DNA of 64,000 bases from Acinetobacter sp. NIPH 2699 (GTDB lineage: Bacteria > Pseudomonadota > Gammaproteobacteria > Pseudomonadales > Moraxellaceae), in the NCBI RefSeq assembly GCF_022549355.1, contig NZ_JAKZGL010000012.1, forward strand, positions 34,998 through 98,997, read 5' to 3'. Shown here in pieces: positions 55,171 through 64,000 of this stretch. The stretch's first letter is position 1. Each line of letters begins with the position of its first letter. The notes under the pieces are model-generated. The model did not search any database. It worked only from the letters and a program-made list of their open reading frames with translations, and was not told the DNA's origin. Made by a program: the position numbers and the translations under genes.

Positions 55171-56187
55171 ATGCATATTGCAGCCCTGCATCAACCGAGT
55201 CAGGTTCAATTGAATCAACAAGGAAATTTAAAGCACTTTTTAACCATTGAGGGTCTTTCCAAGGAAAGCCTGACCAAGATTTTAGATACAGCGCAAAGCT
55301 TTTTAGATGACAATAATAATTTGATCAACCGTCCGTTATTAGAAGGGCTGACGGTGATGAATCTTTTCTTTGAAAATTCGACTCGTACTCGCACCACCTT
55401 TGAAGCCGCGGCAAAGCGTTTATCTGCCAATGTCTTGAATATTGATATTGCACGTTCAAGTACCTCAAAAGGTGAAACCTTACGTGACACGCTTTGGAAC
55501 TTAGAAGCGATGGCTGCGGACATTTTTGTGGTTCGTCATTCATCTTCTGGTGCGGCACATTTTATTGCCAAAGATGTTTGCCCGAATGTTGCGATTATCA
55601 ATGCGGGCGATGGTCGTCATGCGCACCCGACTCAAGCGATGTTGGACATGTTGACCATTCGCCGTGAGACCAAAAAGCCTTTTGAGCAACTGAGTGTGGC
55701 GATTATTGGCGATATTAAGCACTCTCGTGTGGCACGTTCTAATGTTGCAGCATTGCAGACTTTAGGTTGTAAAGACATCCGTGTGATTGCACCGAATACG
55801 TTATTACCTGTCGGTTTTAACGAATATGGTGAACATGTACGCTTATTTAATCAAATGAATGCTGGTGTCACGGACTGTGATGTGATTATTGCGTTGCGTA
55901 TTCAAAATGAACGGATTGATTCACCAGCCTTAGCATCACAATCAGAATTTTACAAAATGTACGGTTTAAATAAAGAACGCCTTGCTTTGGCTAAACCAGA
56001 TTGTATTGTCATGCATCCCGGTCCGATGAATCGTGGGGTGGAAATTGATTCAAGCGTTGCTGATGGTGATCAATCTGTGATTCTAAAACAGGTTACCAAT
56101 GGTATTGCTGTGCGTATGGCGGTGCTTGCACTAGCGATGCAAGGGCAATTACAAGAACAAGGTTTGATTGACGCGATTGCGCTGTAA
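55171..56187 (+). CDS. pyrB: Aspartate carbamoyltransferase catalytic subunit
   Basis: Carbamoyl phosphate + L-aspartate to N-carbamoyl-L-aspartate, the second step of pyrimidine synthesis. 338 aa; it has the carbamoyl-phosphate site S70-T71-R72-T73-R74 in '[13 protein letters not shown]', 'HPTQAMLDM' and '[12 protein letters not shown]'. The N-terminus is longer than in E. coli PyrB, as in the pseudomonad class where PyrB assembles with an inactive dihydroorotase. The next gene, 12 bp on, encodes that partner. No pyrI is present. Confidence 0.96.
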   Translation: MHIAALHQPSQVQLNQQGNLKHFLTIEGLSKESLTKILDTAQSFLDDNNNLINRPLLEGLTVMNLFFENSTRTRTTFEAAAKRLSANVLNIDIARSSTSKGETLRDTLWNLEAMAADIFVVRHSSSGAAHFIAKDVCPNVAIINAGDGRHAHPTQAMLDMLTIRRETKKPFEQLSVAIIGDIKHSRVARSNVAALQTLGCKDIRVIAPNTLLPVGFNEYGEHVRLFNQMNAGVTDCDVIIALRIQNERIDSPALASQSEFYKMYGLNKERLALAKPDCIVMHPGPMNRGVEIDSSVADGDQSVILKQVTNGIAVRMAVLALAMQGQLQEQGLIDAIAL

Positions 56188-56199
56188 GGGATAGATCAC

Positions 56200-57432
56200 A
56201 TGAGTATTGTAAAAATTGAAAATGTCCGTGTGCTAGATCCAATTCAGAAAACTGATCAAGTCAAAACGGTTTATATCGAAAATGGTAAGTTGATCGATGC
56301 GGTTGAACAGGTTGATGAAACCATTAATGGTCAGGATAAATGGCTGATGCCAACCATGGTGGATCTCTGTGCTCGGCTACGTGAACCGGGGCAACAGCAG
56401 CATGGAACATTAAAGTCAGAAGGTAAGGCTGCACGTGCCAATGGTATTTTGCATGTGATTACTCCACCAGACTCAAAGCCGATTGTGCAAGATAATGGTG
56501 CGTTGATTCATGGCCTGATTGAAAAAGCCCAGCTTGATGGCGGTATTTATTTGCAAATCATTGGCGCACAAACGCAAGGTTTAAATGGCAAACAGCCTGC
56601 GAATATGGCTGGGTTAAAAAAGGGTGGCTGTACGGCAGTTTCCAATGCCAATGCTGCTTTTGAAAATGATGATGTTGTGATTCGTACGCTTGAGTATGCT
56701 GCTGGTTTGGGCTTAACCGTGGTGTTCTATGCTGAAGAACCACAAATCGCTAAAGATGGTTGTGTTCACGAAGGCTTTATTGCATCGCGTCAAGGTTTAC
56801 CGATGATTCCTGCAATCGCTGAAACGGTTGCAATCGCAAAGTATCTTTTGATGATCGAAGCGACAGGGGTGAAAGCTCACTTTGGTTTATTGTCTTGTGG
56901 TGCATCTGTTGAATTGATTCGTGCAGCAAAAGCCAAAGGCTTACCTGTTACAGCGGATGTTGCGATGCATCAATTGCATTTAACTGAACAATTGATTGAT
57001 GGTTTCAACTCACTGGCGCATGTACGTCCGCCTTTACGTTCTGAACAAGATAAGCTGTTATTACGTCAAGCTGTTAAAGAGGGGGTGATTGATGCGATTT
57101 GTACCCATCACGAACCATTAAGCAGCTCGGCGAAAATAGCGCCGTTCGAGGAAACGCAATCAGGTATTACTGCTTTTGATACCTATGTTGGATTAGGTGT
57201 TCAACTTATTCAGGAAGGTGTATTTGAACCCTTGGAGTGGGTTGAAAAGGTCACTTCAATTCCTGCACAAGTTGCTAATATAACAGACCGTTGGCAGCAA
57301 GAAGCAGGATGGGTGTTGGTCGATCCAGAGTTGCAGTGGACTGTTTCTAAAGAAGAAATAATTTCACAGGGTAAGAACACACCCTTACTTGGACAGCAGT
57401 TGACAGGTAAAGTCATCACTACATTTGCCTAA
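56200..57432 (+). CDS. Inactive dihydroorotase-like subunit PyrC' (PyrX)
   Basis: Dihydroorotase homologue of 410 aa. The metal-binding D-x-H-x-H motif is lost: residues 55-59 read D-L-C-A-R in 'MVDLCARLREPG', so both His are replaced (Cys57, Arg59). Other parts of the fold are kept, including 'ICTHHEP'. This matches the non-catalytic PyrC' of Pseudomonas, which holds the PyrB dodecamer together. Dihydroorotase activity must come from another gene. Co-transcribed with pyrB. Confidence 0.92.
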   Translation: MSIVKIENVRVLDPIQKTDQVKTVYIENGKLIDAVEQVDETINGQDKWLMPTMVDLCARLREPGQQQHGTLKSEGKAARANGILHVITPPDSKPIVQDNGALIHGLIEKAQLDGGIYLQIIGAQTQGLNGKQPANMAGLKKGGCTAVSNANAAFENDDVVIRTLEYAAGLGLTVVFYAEEPQIAKDGCVHEGFIASRQGLPMIPAIAETVAIAKYLLMIEATGVKAHFGLLSCGASVELIRAAKAKGLPVTADVAMHQLHLTEQLIDGFNSLAHVRPPLRSEQDKLLLRQAVKEGVIDAICTHHEPLSSSAKIAPFEETQSGITAFDTYVGLGVQLIQEGVFEPLEWVEKVTSIPAQVANITDRWQQEAGWVLVDPELQWTVSKEEIISQGKNTPLLGQQLTGKVITTFA

Positions 57433-57634
57433 GTATAATCAACGTGAGTAGAGTAAGCCTTCTAATGGGCTTGCTCTGCTGTCTAAAAAATGATGTATAT
57501 ATATTGTATTTAAATTTTAAAAAATAGATGAAAACAATAAAAACTATATTAAAGTAACAGAATGAAATGAGATTTATTTTGCATAAAATTATAAAAAAGA
57601 GATATAAATCATTTGAATTATTGGAGTTAATACA

Positions 57635-58204
57635 ATGCCTATAAATCCAATGGAGTTACTTAAACAGAAAGTTTCATCGGTGATTGTGAATGATCAAACC
57701 AGCTTGGTAAATGAAAAAAATGATGTTTTATCAAGATTTTATCCAATTCTTTTGTCTAGATTTTTAGTTAAGCCAGAACTTGTTGATCAATTAAAAGAAA
57801 AACTCACGCCTTCAGTTTATGATCTATTTGAAAAAAATGACCAAGTAAAAAACGCATTACTTTTACGACTAGCTGCAGGCAGAGTCCCTGCGAGTGAAGT
57901 AGAAAAAACCTTAAATCGGGCGATTCCTAAAAGTTTAGCGGTGCTTTCAAATGAGGTGGGCAATGATACGATGAGTATTATTTATTATCTCAGAGAGCAT
58001 AAAGAGTCAATTGATGCACTACTACCCAATTGGATCAATGAAGTTCTGTGCTTAGATCAGCCCGTTGTAAAAGCAAGCATAGCGCCTCCTATTTTATCTT
58101 TGCCTGTCATGCCTCCAGATTTGAAACAGCCCAGAGCCTTTCCATTTTTTGCCTTAGTATTTGCAAGTTTTTCTTTGTTATGGCTCTATCAGATAAGTAA
58201 ATAG
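57635..58204 (+). CDS. Hypothetical protein with C-terminal membrane anchor, 189 aa
   Basis: A mostly helical N-terminal region (residues 1-150, 'LSRFYPILLSRFLVKPELVDQL') is followed by a Pro-rich linker and one C-terminal membrane segment ('FPFFALVFASFSLLWLYQI'), ending 2 residues later. The N-terminal part resembles the start of larger Acinetobacter envelope proteins that continue into an OmpA-like domain after the membrane segment, so this could be a shortened relative; that comparison is from memory and weak. GGAG precedes the ATG. Function unknown. Confidence 0.6.
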   Translation: MPINPMELLKQKVSSVIVNDQTSLVNEKNDVLSRFYPILLSRFLVKPELVDQLKEKLTPSVYDLFEKNDQVKNALLLRLAAGRVPASEVEKTLNRAIPKSLAVLSNEVGNDTMSIIYYLREHKESIDALLPNWINEVLCLDQPVVKASIAPPILSLPVMPPDLKQPRAFPFFALVFASFSLLWLYQISK

Positions 58205-58287
58205 TCAGCATTGTTATTGTTGATTGATTTAGGTGTTTTTTATTGGCATGCTTAGAGTTCGGGCAATTATTTTTTTAGATAGAGTTT

Positions 58288-59067
58288 ATGCGAATCACAT
58301 TTGTCGGTGCAGGACGAGTCGCTACACATTTAGCAAAGGCATTTCAATCAAAGCATCAGATTGTTCAAGTTTTTAGTCGCAATTTACAGCATGCACAACA
58401 ATTAGCAGTACAGGTCAATGCACAAGCGATTGATCGTGCAGATCAACTCAATACACAAACAGACTTGGTGATTGTTGCTGTTAGTGATCTAGTGATCGTG
58501 GATGTTGTGGAATCTATCACAACTTATTTGCCGAAAAGTCTGATCGTGCATACTTCGGGAAGTACCAATTTATCTGTGGTCGCGCAGAAATATTCACGTG
58601 TAGGTGTGTTCTATCCTCTACAAACCTTTAGTTTTGAGCGAGAAGTCGATTGGTTAGCAACACCACTCTTTGTAGAGGCCGTAACGCAGGAAGATTTATT
58701 TTTACTCACAGATTTGGCAAATAGCCTAAGTCAACGAGTCTATCAATATAGCTCTCAGCAGCGCCAAACATTACATTTGGCTGCGGTATTCGCATGTAAT
58801 TTTAGTAATTATTGTTATGACATGGCAAAACAGGTTGTAGATGCGGAACAGGTTGATTTCAGTTTGCTATTCCCATTGATTTTAGAAACAGCGAACAAAG
58901 CAACGAGTACTGACCCAAAGCAAATGCAAACTGGGCCAGCAATGCGTGGCGATCAAAATATTTTAACCATGCATCAAGCGTTATTATCTCAATCCCATCG
59001 ACCAGATTTGGAAGACGTATATAGCTTGATGAGTGATGGTATTTATAAACGCCATCACTCCGATTGA
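58288..59067 (+). CDS. Rossmann-like/DUF2520 domain protein
   Basis: 259-aa NAD(P)-binding protein. The N-terminal Rossmann domain (1-125) has 'FVGAGRVATHLAKAF' and 'LVIVAVSDLVI'; the C-terminal DUF2520 helical domain includes 'LHLAAVFACNFSNYCYDMA' and 'ATSTDPKQMQTGPAMRGD'. It resembles 6-phosphogluconate dehydrogenase-type reductases, but no substrate is known. Convergent with trmB, 1 bp apart. Confidence 0.83.
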   Translation: MRITFVGAGRVATHLAKAFQSKHQIVQVFSRNLQHAQQLAVQVNAQAIDRADQLNTQTDLVIVAVSDLVIVDVVESITTYLPKSLIVHTSGSTNLSVVAQKYSRVGVFYPLQTFSFEREVDWLATPLFVEAVTQEDLFLLTDLANSLSQRVYQYSSQQRQTLHLAAVFACNFSNYCYDMAKQVVDAEQVDFSLLFPLILETANKATSTDPKQMQTGPAMRGDQNILTMHQALLSQSHRPDLEDVYSLMSDGIYKRHHSD

Positions 59068-59068
59068 T

Positions 59069-59785
59069 TTACTTTATTTTCTTAAAAATAAAATCATTGA
59101 TTTTATGACCCGCTTCAATCCCACGGCGTTCAAACTTTGTCACTGGACGCCAGTCTGGGCGAGGGTAGCTATTGCCTTTACCTGCTAAATTTTCCAGATC
59201 AGGACGATTATCTAAAATATCAAGCATCCATTCTGCATACGGTTCCCAGTCTGTCGCTGCGTGGAAGGTACCGCCAAGGACTAACTTTTGCTCGACCAAT
59301 TGCATGCGTTCATGAATCACAAAACGACGTTTAAAATGACGTTTCTTCTGCCAAGGATCAGGGAAGTAAAGTTGTACACAGTCGATACTGTTATCTGGCA
59401 TTTCGCGGAGTACTTGAATCGCATCCGCATCTAATACAAATAGATTTTTTAGACCAGCCATGCCAGCTTCAAATACACATTGAGCAATACCAGGAATGTG
59501 TACTTCAATCCCGACAAAGTTGCGCTCAGGATTGGCTTTCGCCATAAGAACTAAAGAACGGCCCATGCCGAAACCAATTTCTACGGTTAATGGTCGCTCA
59601 GGATGTTCAAAGTGCTGACGTAAATCACCAACAGGATATTCCAAAATTAAATCACGATAATCTTCCAACGCAGTACGTTGTGAAGTATTGAGCGGAGCTG
59701 AACGACGCATAAACGTCACAATTTCACGGTGCTCAGGCAAATTGTCGAGTTCCGTAATTTGCGTTTCTAACTGATCGTTTGACAT
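59069..59785 (-). CDS. trmB: tRNA (guanosine(46)-N7)-methyltransferase
   Basis: SAM-dependent enzyme that makes m7G46 in tRNA variable loops. 238 aa, normal length. It has the SAM motif 'EIGFGMGRSLVLMA', 'FVGIEVHIPGIA', and the catalytic block 'YFPDPWQKKRHFKRR' (about residues 140-154). Single leftward gene. Confidence 0.95.
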   Translation of the reverse strand: MSNDQLETQITELDNLPEHREIVTFMRRSAPLNTSQRTALEDYRDLILEYPVGDLRQHFEHPERPLTVEIGFGMGRSLVLMAKANPERNFVGIEVHIPGIAQCVFEAGMAGLKNLFVLDADAIQVLREMPDNSIDCVQLYFPDPWQKKRHFKRRFVIHERMQLVEQKLVLGGTFHAATDWEPYAEWMLDILDNRPDLENLAGKGNSYPRPDWRPVTKFERRGIEAGHKINDFIFKKIK

Positions 59786-59968
59786 GAATTCTGGAGATAT
59801 AAATATAGAAATGCCGTATTTTAAGTGTTCATGTGGTCAAGTCAAACTTTTAAATGATTTTATTTAGCTGAACTTTTTTAGATGAGGGAAAAGTTGTAAG
59901 AAATCCTTCATCTCGTTGTCACAGAGATTGAATAGGCTAATGGCGATTTGAACATTAAGTAAAAAGTT

Positions 59969-62425
59969 ATGAAAACATTTAAATTTCACTCTATCGCAAT
60001 TTGTTTGGGCTTACTGGGGGCTTCGACGCCATTTTCTATGGCACATGCGCAATTGATGTTTAGTCAATATGTCGATGGAAGTAGTAATAAAAAAGGTTTG
60101 GAAATTTACAATCCAGATGCGACCAGTGCGAATCTATCAGACTATGAAATTCAGCAGTTTAATAATGGTCTATTGACGAAAACAGTGGCTTTTCAACTAC
60201 AAGGTACGTTGGCCAGTAAAGCACGGTTTTTGGTTGGACATACTGCTTTACAAGAGGTGCTTGGTTCACAGGTCAATCAAGTTGCAGCTTTATCATTTAA
60301 TGGCGATGATGCTGTGGTTCTCTTGCATAAAGGAAAGGTCGTTGACCGTTTTGGCCGAATCGGTGAGCAACCTGCGGCAGGTTGGGGAAGTGCTGTTTCG
60401 AGTAAGGGCAATAGTTTTACCCGAATACAAACTACAAACACAGTGACAGAAATTGACCCGACGACGAGTTTTGATTTAGACAGTGTATGGAAAGCATGGA
60501 CGGATCGTAATGATTTTTCTAATTTATCAGGTTCTACAACGACACCACCTGTACACGAGACAGTCAGTTGTTCTAGTTCAGATACAGCAATTGCGGATCT
60601 AAATACAGTAGCCCAAGATCAAAACTATACAGTACGTGGGGTGATTACTGCCGACTACCGTTATAACAATGGTTTTTCAGGTTTCTATGTACAAACCGTA
60701 GATAGCAAAGCAAAAGCCAATGTGAGTAATGCGATCTTTGTCTATATTCCAGCAAGTAGCACAGTTAAAGGTGGTCAGGTTGGTGAGGAGGTCATCCTCC
60801 GTGGTCGTTTAACCGCTTATCAAAATCAACTTCAAATTGATCAGATACAGCAAGATATTCAAACCTGTAGTACCAATATGCTGAGTCAAATTCAGCCTAA
60901 AGAGATTGATTTACCCTTTAATAGTTTAATGGCAACAGGACATTCACCACAGCAGTATCAAGGCATGCTGGTGAAATTACCACAGACATTGACGATTAGT
61001 GAAAACTATAATTATGGTCGATATGGTGAATTATCATTGAGTCTTGGGCGACTATTTATCCCAACAAATCTATACCCATCCTTATCCGCAGAAGCCAAAG
61101 CTTTAGCGCAAAAAAATCTATTGTCAAAAGTGATTTTGGATGATGGCTATAATAATCAAAATAGAACGCCTTGGTTGCCACAAAATTTTAGTGCAAGCAA
61201 TACGCTACGTGTTGGCGATCAACTTGAAAATGTACAAGGTATTTTAGAATATCGTTTTAATGGATGGCGTATTCAACCCGTTCAGGGAGCTAATCTTCCT
61301 ACGATTATCAAAGCAACGCCATCACGACCAAGTGTGAATGCAAAGGATGATAAATTGATTCGTACGGCCGCATTCAATGTATTGAACTATGATAATGGTA
61401 AGGATGGTTTTCCAACAGAACGTGGCGCAACAACACAAGCAGAATTTGATAAACAGCACCGCAAGATTGTCAGTGCCTTACGTGCAATTGATGCTGATGT
61501 ATATGGTTTGATGGAAATCGCCAACAATGGTTATGGCGACGATAGTGCCATTGCTTATTTGACTCGTTCATTAGGCGCTGACTGGAAATATGTGGTTCCT
61601 GAAAATCTTGATCGTTTAGGCACAGATGCGATTGCTGTTGCCATCATTTATAACAGTAAACGAGTTAAGCCTGTCAATAAACCAGTGGTCTTTGATTTGG
61701 GTGATAAAAACAGAACCACGATTGCACAAACTTTTCAGCCACTGTCAGGCAAGCAGATGTTTACCGTGATTCCAAATCACCTTAAATCTAAAAGTTGTTC
61801 AGGCGTAAGTGCAACGTCTTTAGATGCTGATCAGAATGATGGTCAAGGCTGCTGGAATCCAACACGGATCAAGGCTGTCGAACAATTGATTCAATGGATA
61901 GCTAAAAACCCAACGCAAGTTGAAACACCTAATATTTTACTCTTAGGTGATATGAACAGTTATGCCAAAGAAGATCCAATTTTGGCACTAGAAAAAGCCA
62001 ACTATAAAGTTCTACTCAATGACAAAACGATAGGACAGGGTGAGCAAGCCTATAGTTATGTATTTGGCGTGTCGAGTAATGCTGATGGTTATGGTGGTGC
62101 GGGTAATCTAGATCATGCCATTGCTGATGCCAATTTGTATAGCAAAGTGAAAAAAGCCTTTGCTTGGCATATCAATGCCGATGAACCAACGGTATTGGAT
62201 TACAACGAAGAATATAAAACTGATGAGCAAAAAGCTTTATTCTTTGCAGAAGACCCATATCGTTCTTCGGATCACGACCCTGTAATTGTGGATTTAGATT
62301 TGCAGGATGAAGCGCCTAAAGCATCTCATCGCAAAAGTTCATCGGGTAGTTTTGGCTGGCTCTCTATCTTTGGATTATTGAGTTTAGTTGGCTATTCAAT
62401 GCGCTCAAGAAAAGCAAAATTATAA
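59969..62425 (+). CDS. ExeM/NucH-type extracellular nuclease with GlyGly-CTERM sorting tail
   Basis: Secreted DNase-type protein of 818 aa. Residues 1-27 are a signal peptide. A lamin-tail domain (about 28-165), an OB-like middle (about 195-300) and a C-terminal endonuclease/exonuclease/phosphatase domain (about 465-775) follow; 'LMEIANN', 'PNHLKSKSC', 'LLGDMNSYA' and 'SSDHDPVIVDL' give the metal/catalytic residues. The last 33 residues ('SSSGSFGWLSIFGLL', hydrophobic stretch, then Arg/Lys) fit a GlyGly-CTERM signal cut by rhombosortase, usually on type II-secreted proteins. Likely role: degrading extracellular DNA in biofilm or for nutrient use. Confidence 0.88.
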   Translation: MKTFKFHSIAICLGLLGASTPFSMAHAQLMFSQYVDGSSNKKGLEIYNPDATSANLSDYEIQQFNNGLLTKTVAFQLQGTLASKARFLVGHTALQEVLGSQVNQVAALSFNGDDAVVLLHKGKVVDRFGRIGEQPAAGWGSAVSSKGNSFTRIQTTNTVTEIDPTTSFDLDSVWKAWTDRNDFSNLSGSTTTPPVHETVSCSSSDTAIADLNTVAQDQNYTVRGVITADYRYNNGFSGFYVQTVDSKAKANVSNAIFVYIPASSTVKGGQVGEEVILRGRLTAYQNQLQIDQIQQDIQTCSTNMLSQIQPKEIDLPFNSLMATGHSPQQYQGMLVKLPQTLTISENYNYGRYGELSLSLGRLFIPTNLYPSLSAEAKALAQKNLLSKVILDDGYNNQNRTPWLPQNFSASNTLRVGDQLENVQGILEYRFNGWRIQPVQGANLPTIIKATPSRPSVNAKDDKLIRTAAFNVLNYDNGKDGFPTERGATTQAEFDKQHRKIVSALRAIDADVYGLMEIANNGYGDDSAIAYLTRSLGADWKYVVPENLDRLGTDAIAVAIIYNSKRVKPVNKPVVFDLGDKNRTTIAQTFQPLSGKQMFTVIPNHLKSKSCSGVSATSLDADQNDGQGCWNPTRIKAVEQLIQWIAKNPTQVETPNILLLGDMNSYAKEDPILALEKANYKVLLNDKTIGQGEQAYSYVFGVSSNADGYGGAGNLDHAIADANLYSKVKKAFAWHINADEPTVLDYNEEYKTDEQKALFFAEDPYRSSDHDPVIVDLDLQDEAPKASHRKSSSGSFGWLSIFGLLSLVGYSMRSRKAKL

Positions 62426-62433
62426 TCAGACTG

Positions 62434-62468
62434 AGAAAAAGAGCAGAAAAATAAGCTGCTCTTTTTCT
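62434..62468 (+). terminator. Rho-independent terminator after the nuclease gene
   Basis: AGAAAAAGAGCAG (62434-62446) pairs with CTGCTCTTTTTCT (62456-62468) over 13 bp. Confidence 0.8.
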
Positions 62469-62663
62469 GACAAGAATCTATTTGAACAGGACTTATACGA
62501 TCACGATAAAAATTTGACATAAGAGCACTTGCAAAATAATGAAATTTCACTAATAGTCAAATTATTCGGTATTTTTACTTTTACTGACAAATTTGTAAAA
62601 ACAGATTTTGCAAATTTTGATAAAGCGTTTTAGAACAGAAGAGTTAGATAACAAGGATCAAAC

Positions 62664-63275
62664 ATGAAGTTGTATTATTCACCTGGTGCTTGCTCATTGG
62701 CAGCACATATTATTTTAAATGAAATAAATGTAGATTTTGATTTAGAACGCGTTGATTTAAAAACCCACAAAACTGAGAAAGGTATTGATTATTACGAAAT
62801 CAATCCAAAAGGCTATGTTCCAGCCTTAGAAATTAATCCGGGTTTAATTTTAACTGAGAATGTTGCGATTCTACCATTCTTGGCTCAGCATGACCCTAAA
62901 CAAGATTTAATTCCGCCATCAGGTATGGGAAGAGCTAAAGTCCTCGAATGGTTAGGGTATTTGAACTCTGAACTGCATGATGCTTATGCTGTATTTTTCA
63001 GTGGTAAATTAACTGATGATGAAAAGACCAAAGCTTATGCTGAAGTCAATCGTTTGCTTAAATATATCGACCAATATTTAGCTGAATCTGAATATGATTA
63101 TTTAGTGGATGATAATTTTGGCCCAGCAGATGCATATTTGTTTGTGCTTACCAATTGGTCAAATCATATCGAACATGACTTGAGTCCTTATATCAATATT
63201 GTCGCTTTGCGTAATAAAGTCGCTGAGCGTCAATCTGTACAAATTGCAATGCGTGATGAGGGACTCTTGTCTTAA
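62664..63275 (+). CDS. Glutathione S-transferase family protein
   Basis: 203-aa GST. The thioredoxin-like N-terminal domain (1-80) has 'YYSPGACSLAAHIIL', where Ser8/Cys-type residues activate glutathione in beta-class GSTs, and the cis-Pro block 'GYVPALEI'. The C-terminal helical domain has 'FGPADAYLFVLTNW', like the N-capping box of the family. It conjugates glutathione to electrophiles or reduces peroxides; the substrate is unknown. AAGGA precedes the ATG. Confidence 0.9.
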   Translation: MKLYYSPGACSLAAHIILNEINVDFDLERVDLKTHKTEKGIDYYEINPKGYVPALEINPGLILTENVAILPFLAQHDPKQDLIPPSGMGRAKVLEWLGYLNSELHDAYAVFFSGKLTDDEKTKAYAEVNRLLKYIDQYLAESEYDYLVDDNFGPADAYLFVLTNWSNHIEHDLSPYINIVALRNKVAERQSVQIAMRDEGLLS

Positions 63276-63290
63276 TCTCTCCGCAGAATT

Positions 63291-63328
63291 AAAAAAGCCT
63301 CTGATCAATCAATGATAGAGGCTTTTTT
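63291..63328. terminator. Bidirectional terminator between GST and lipoprotein genes
   Basis: AAAAAAGCCTCT (63291-63302) pairs with AGAGGCTTTTTT (63317-63328), giving T runs on both strands. Confidence 0.88.
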
Positions 63329-63340
63329 AATCTCAACAGA

Positions 63341-63652
63341 TTATTGTTGAGCTTGTTCTTTTGCATCAGCAGCGGTTGATTCAACAGCGCCAGCTACATT
63401 TGCAGCAGCTTCACGTGCGGCAGCTTCAGTTTCTGCAGCAGCTTCAGCCGTTGCAGTTGCAGTATGATCAGCAGCAGCATCGATTTGATCAGCAGCAGTA
63501 TCGACAGCAGTTGCAACATCATGACCCGCTTGGTCAGCAGCATGCTCTAAGTGTTCGCCAGTTGTAGCCCCTGTTTCAGGCGCTTTATCTTTATTACAGC
63601 CTACAAGAGCAACGGTAGCAGCGAGACCTAAAGCAACAAGTAATTTATTCAT
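63341..63652 (-). CDS. Small Ala-rich lipoprotein
   Basis: 103-aa protein with a lipoprotein signal (lipobox LVGC, lipidated C19) followed by a low-complexity Ala/Glu/Asp/Thr-rich helical region, likely a coiled-coil or disordered stalk. I take the ATG at 63652 because AGGA lies 9 nt upstream; the ATG at 63658 is too close to it and the 150-aa frame from 63793 is not plausible. Its function is unknown; the type is common in Acinetobacter envelopes. Confidence 0.8.
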   Translation of the reverse strand: MNKLLVALGLAATVALVGCNKDKAPETGATTGEHLEHAADQAGHDVATAVDTAADQIDAAADHTATATAEAAAETEAAAREAAANVAGAVESTAADAKEQAQQ

Positions 63653-63753
63653 TTTCATATTTCCTTTTGTTGTGGCATCCAATAACGATGGATAGCCAAA
63701 ATATAAACATAAAATAAGGGGATAATAAAGTTGAATATTTGTTGATAACTTGT

Positions 63754-63790
63754 AAAAACACGCACTTAGGTTTAAAAATGTAAGTGCGTG
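63754..63790 (-). terminator. Rho-independent terminator after ahpF
   Basis: CACGCACTTA (63759-63768) and TAAGTGCGTG (63781-63790) form a 10-bp stem; on the minus strand it is followed by TTTTT. It ends the leftward ahpF transcript. Confidence 0.8.
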
Positions 63791-63811
63791 CACATCTTTT
63801 TTAATATTGTG

Positions 63812-64000
63812 TTAAACACCAGAGCGAATCATATAATCAAAAGCAGAGAGTGATGCTTTAGCACCTTCACCAGTGGCAATGATGATTTGCTTATAAGGCA
63901 CAGTGGTACAGTCACCCGCAGCAAACACACCTTTGACATTGGTTTCATTACGATCATTCACCATAATCTCACCACGGTTGCTTAACTCAACTGTACTGTC
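63812..64000 (-). CDS. ahpF: Alkyl hydroperoxide reductase subunit F, C-terminal end (partial)
   Basis: Only the last 62 codons are in the window. The peptide includes '[20 protein letters not shown]' and '[18 protein letters not shown]', which matches the FAD-domain end of AhpF almost residue for residue. AhpF passes electrons from NADH to the peroxidase AhpC to reduce H2O2 and organic peroxides. Plain thioredoxin reductase is less likely because of the TVPYKQI block. The rest of the gene lies beyond the right edge. Confidence 0.85.
   Translation of the reverse strand, partial: DSTVELSNRGEIMVNDRNETNVKGVFAAGDCTTVPYKQIIIATGEGAKASLSAFDYMIRSGV

Noticed and set aside
59900..59945. Possible Pho box (TTGTCACAGAGATTGAA) before the nuclease gene
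   Set aside because: Only one half-site resembles the consensus; too weak to call without genome-wide comparison.
1..64000. CRISPR arrays, insertion sequences, prophage, integrons, rRNA or tRNA genes
   Set aside because: No regularly spaced repeats, transposase, integrase or phage gene, and no rRNA or tRNA signature was seen on either strand.

Overview
The window looks like chromosomal DNA of an Acinetobacter species (Moraxellaceae, Gammaproteobacteria). The base composition is AT-rich. The hut operon (hutC-D-U-H-T-I-G), the split pyrB/degenerate pyrC pair, the Vfr-type CRP beside an OsmC gene, RlmKL, and several small proteins without recognisable families all fit that genus. No phage, transposon, CRISPR array, rRNA or tRNA is visible. 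The species is not determined.

Region by region. 1-8.8 kb is probably a purine/nitrogen scavenging region: a partial 2OG-Fe(II) oxygenase, an NMT1/THI5-type ABC transporter in one operon with a COG0402 deaminase (8-oxoguanine deaminase-like), a PuuE-type allantoinase, and a LysR regulator divergent from a Rieske oxygenase. The ABC operon carries a good sigma-54 -24/-12 promoter and a hairpin that traps the Shine-Dalgarno sequence of its first gene, which suggests an NMT1-motif (xanthine) riboswitch. 8.9-18.8 kb holds the complete histidine utilisation operon with two HutC-type palindromes, followed by a glutamate dehydrogenase that would consume the product. 18.9-23 kb has an SDR/enoyl-CoA isomerase pair with a divergent AraC regulator and a MocR regulator. 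23.3-28.7 kb has an unknown protein, a small membrane protein, a YdeP/FdhF-type molybdoenzyme with FdhD, and a DyP peroxidase.

28.7-39.1 kb is an oxidation cluster: two short-chain dehydrogenase/Baeyer-Villiger monooxygenase pairs, two tandem ferritin-like (PF10118) hydrolases, a methyltransferase, and AraC and TetR regulators. The first monooxygenase is cut short by an in-frame amber codon 28 codons before its natural end. 39.8-45.6 kb has an LpxL-type acyltransferase, a candidate small RNA, and a 5-oxoprolinase operon (pxpA, fused pxpBC) with a biotin carboxylase-BCCP gene that has no carboxyltransferase partner nearby. 45.6-64 kb is mostly housekeeping: M48 and M23 peptidases, Vfr, OsmC, ClpB with a sigma-32 promoter, RlmKL, PyrB and inactive PyrC', TrmB, an ExeM-like nuclease with a GlyGly-CTERM tail, a GST, an Ala-rich lipoprotein, and the 3' end of ahpF.

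The most interesting points are the riboswitch-like leader at 1121-1172, the amber-truncated monooxygenase, an intergenic repeat present at about 5.3 and 36.4 kb, and the candidate sRNA near 41.1 kb. All family assignments were made by eye from the sequence, without database searches.
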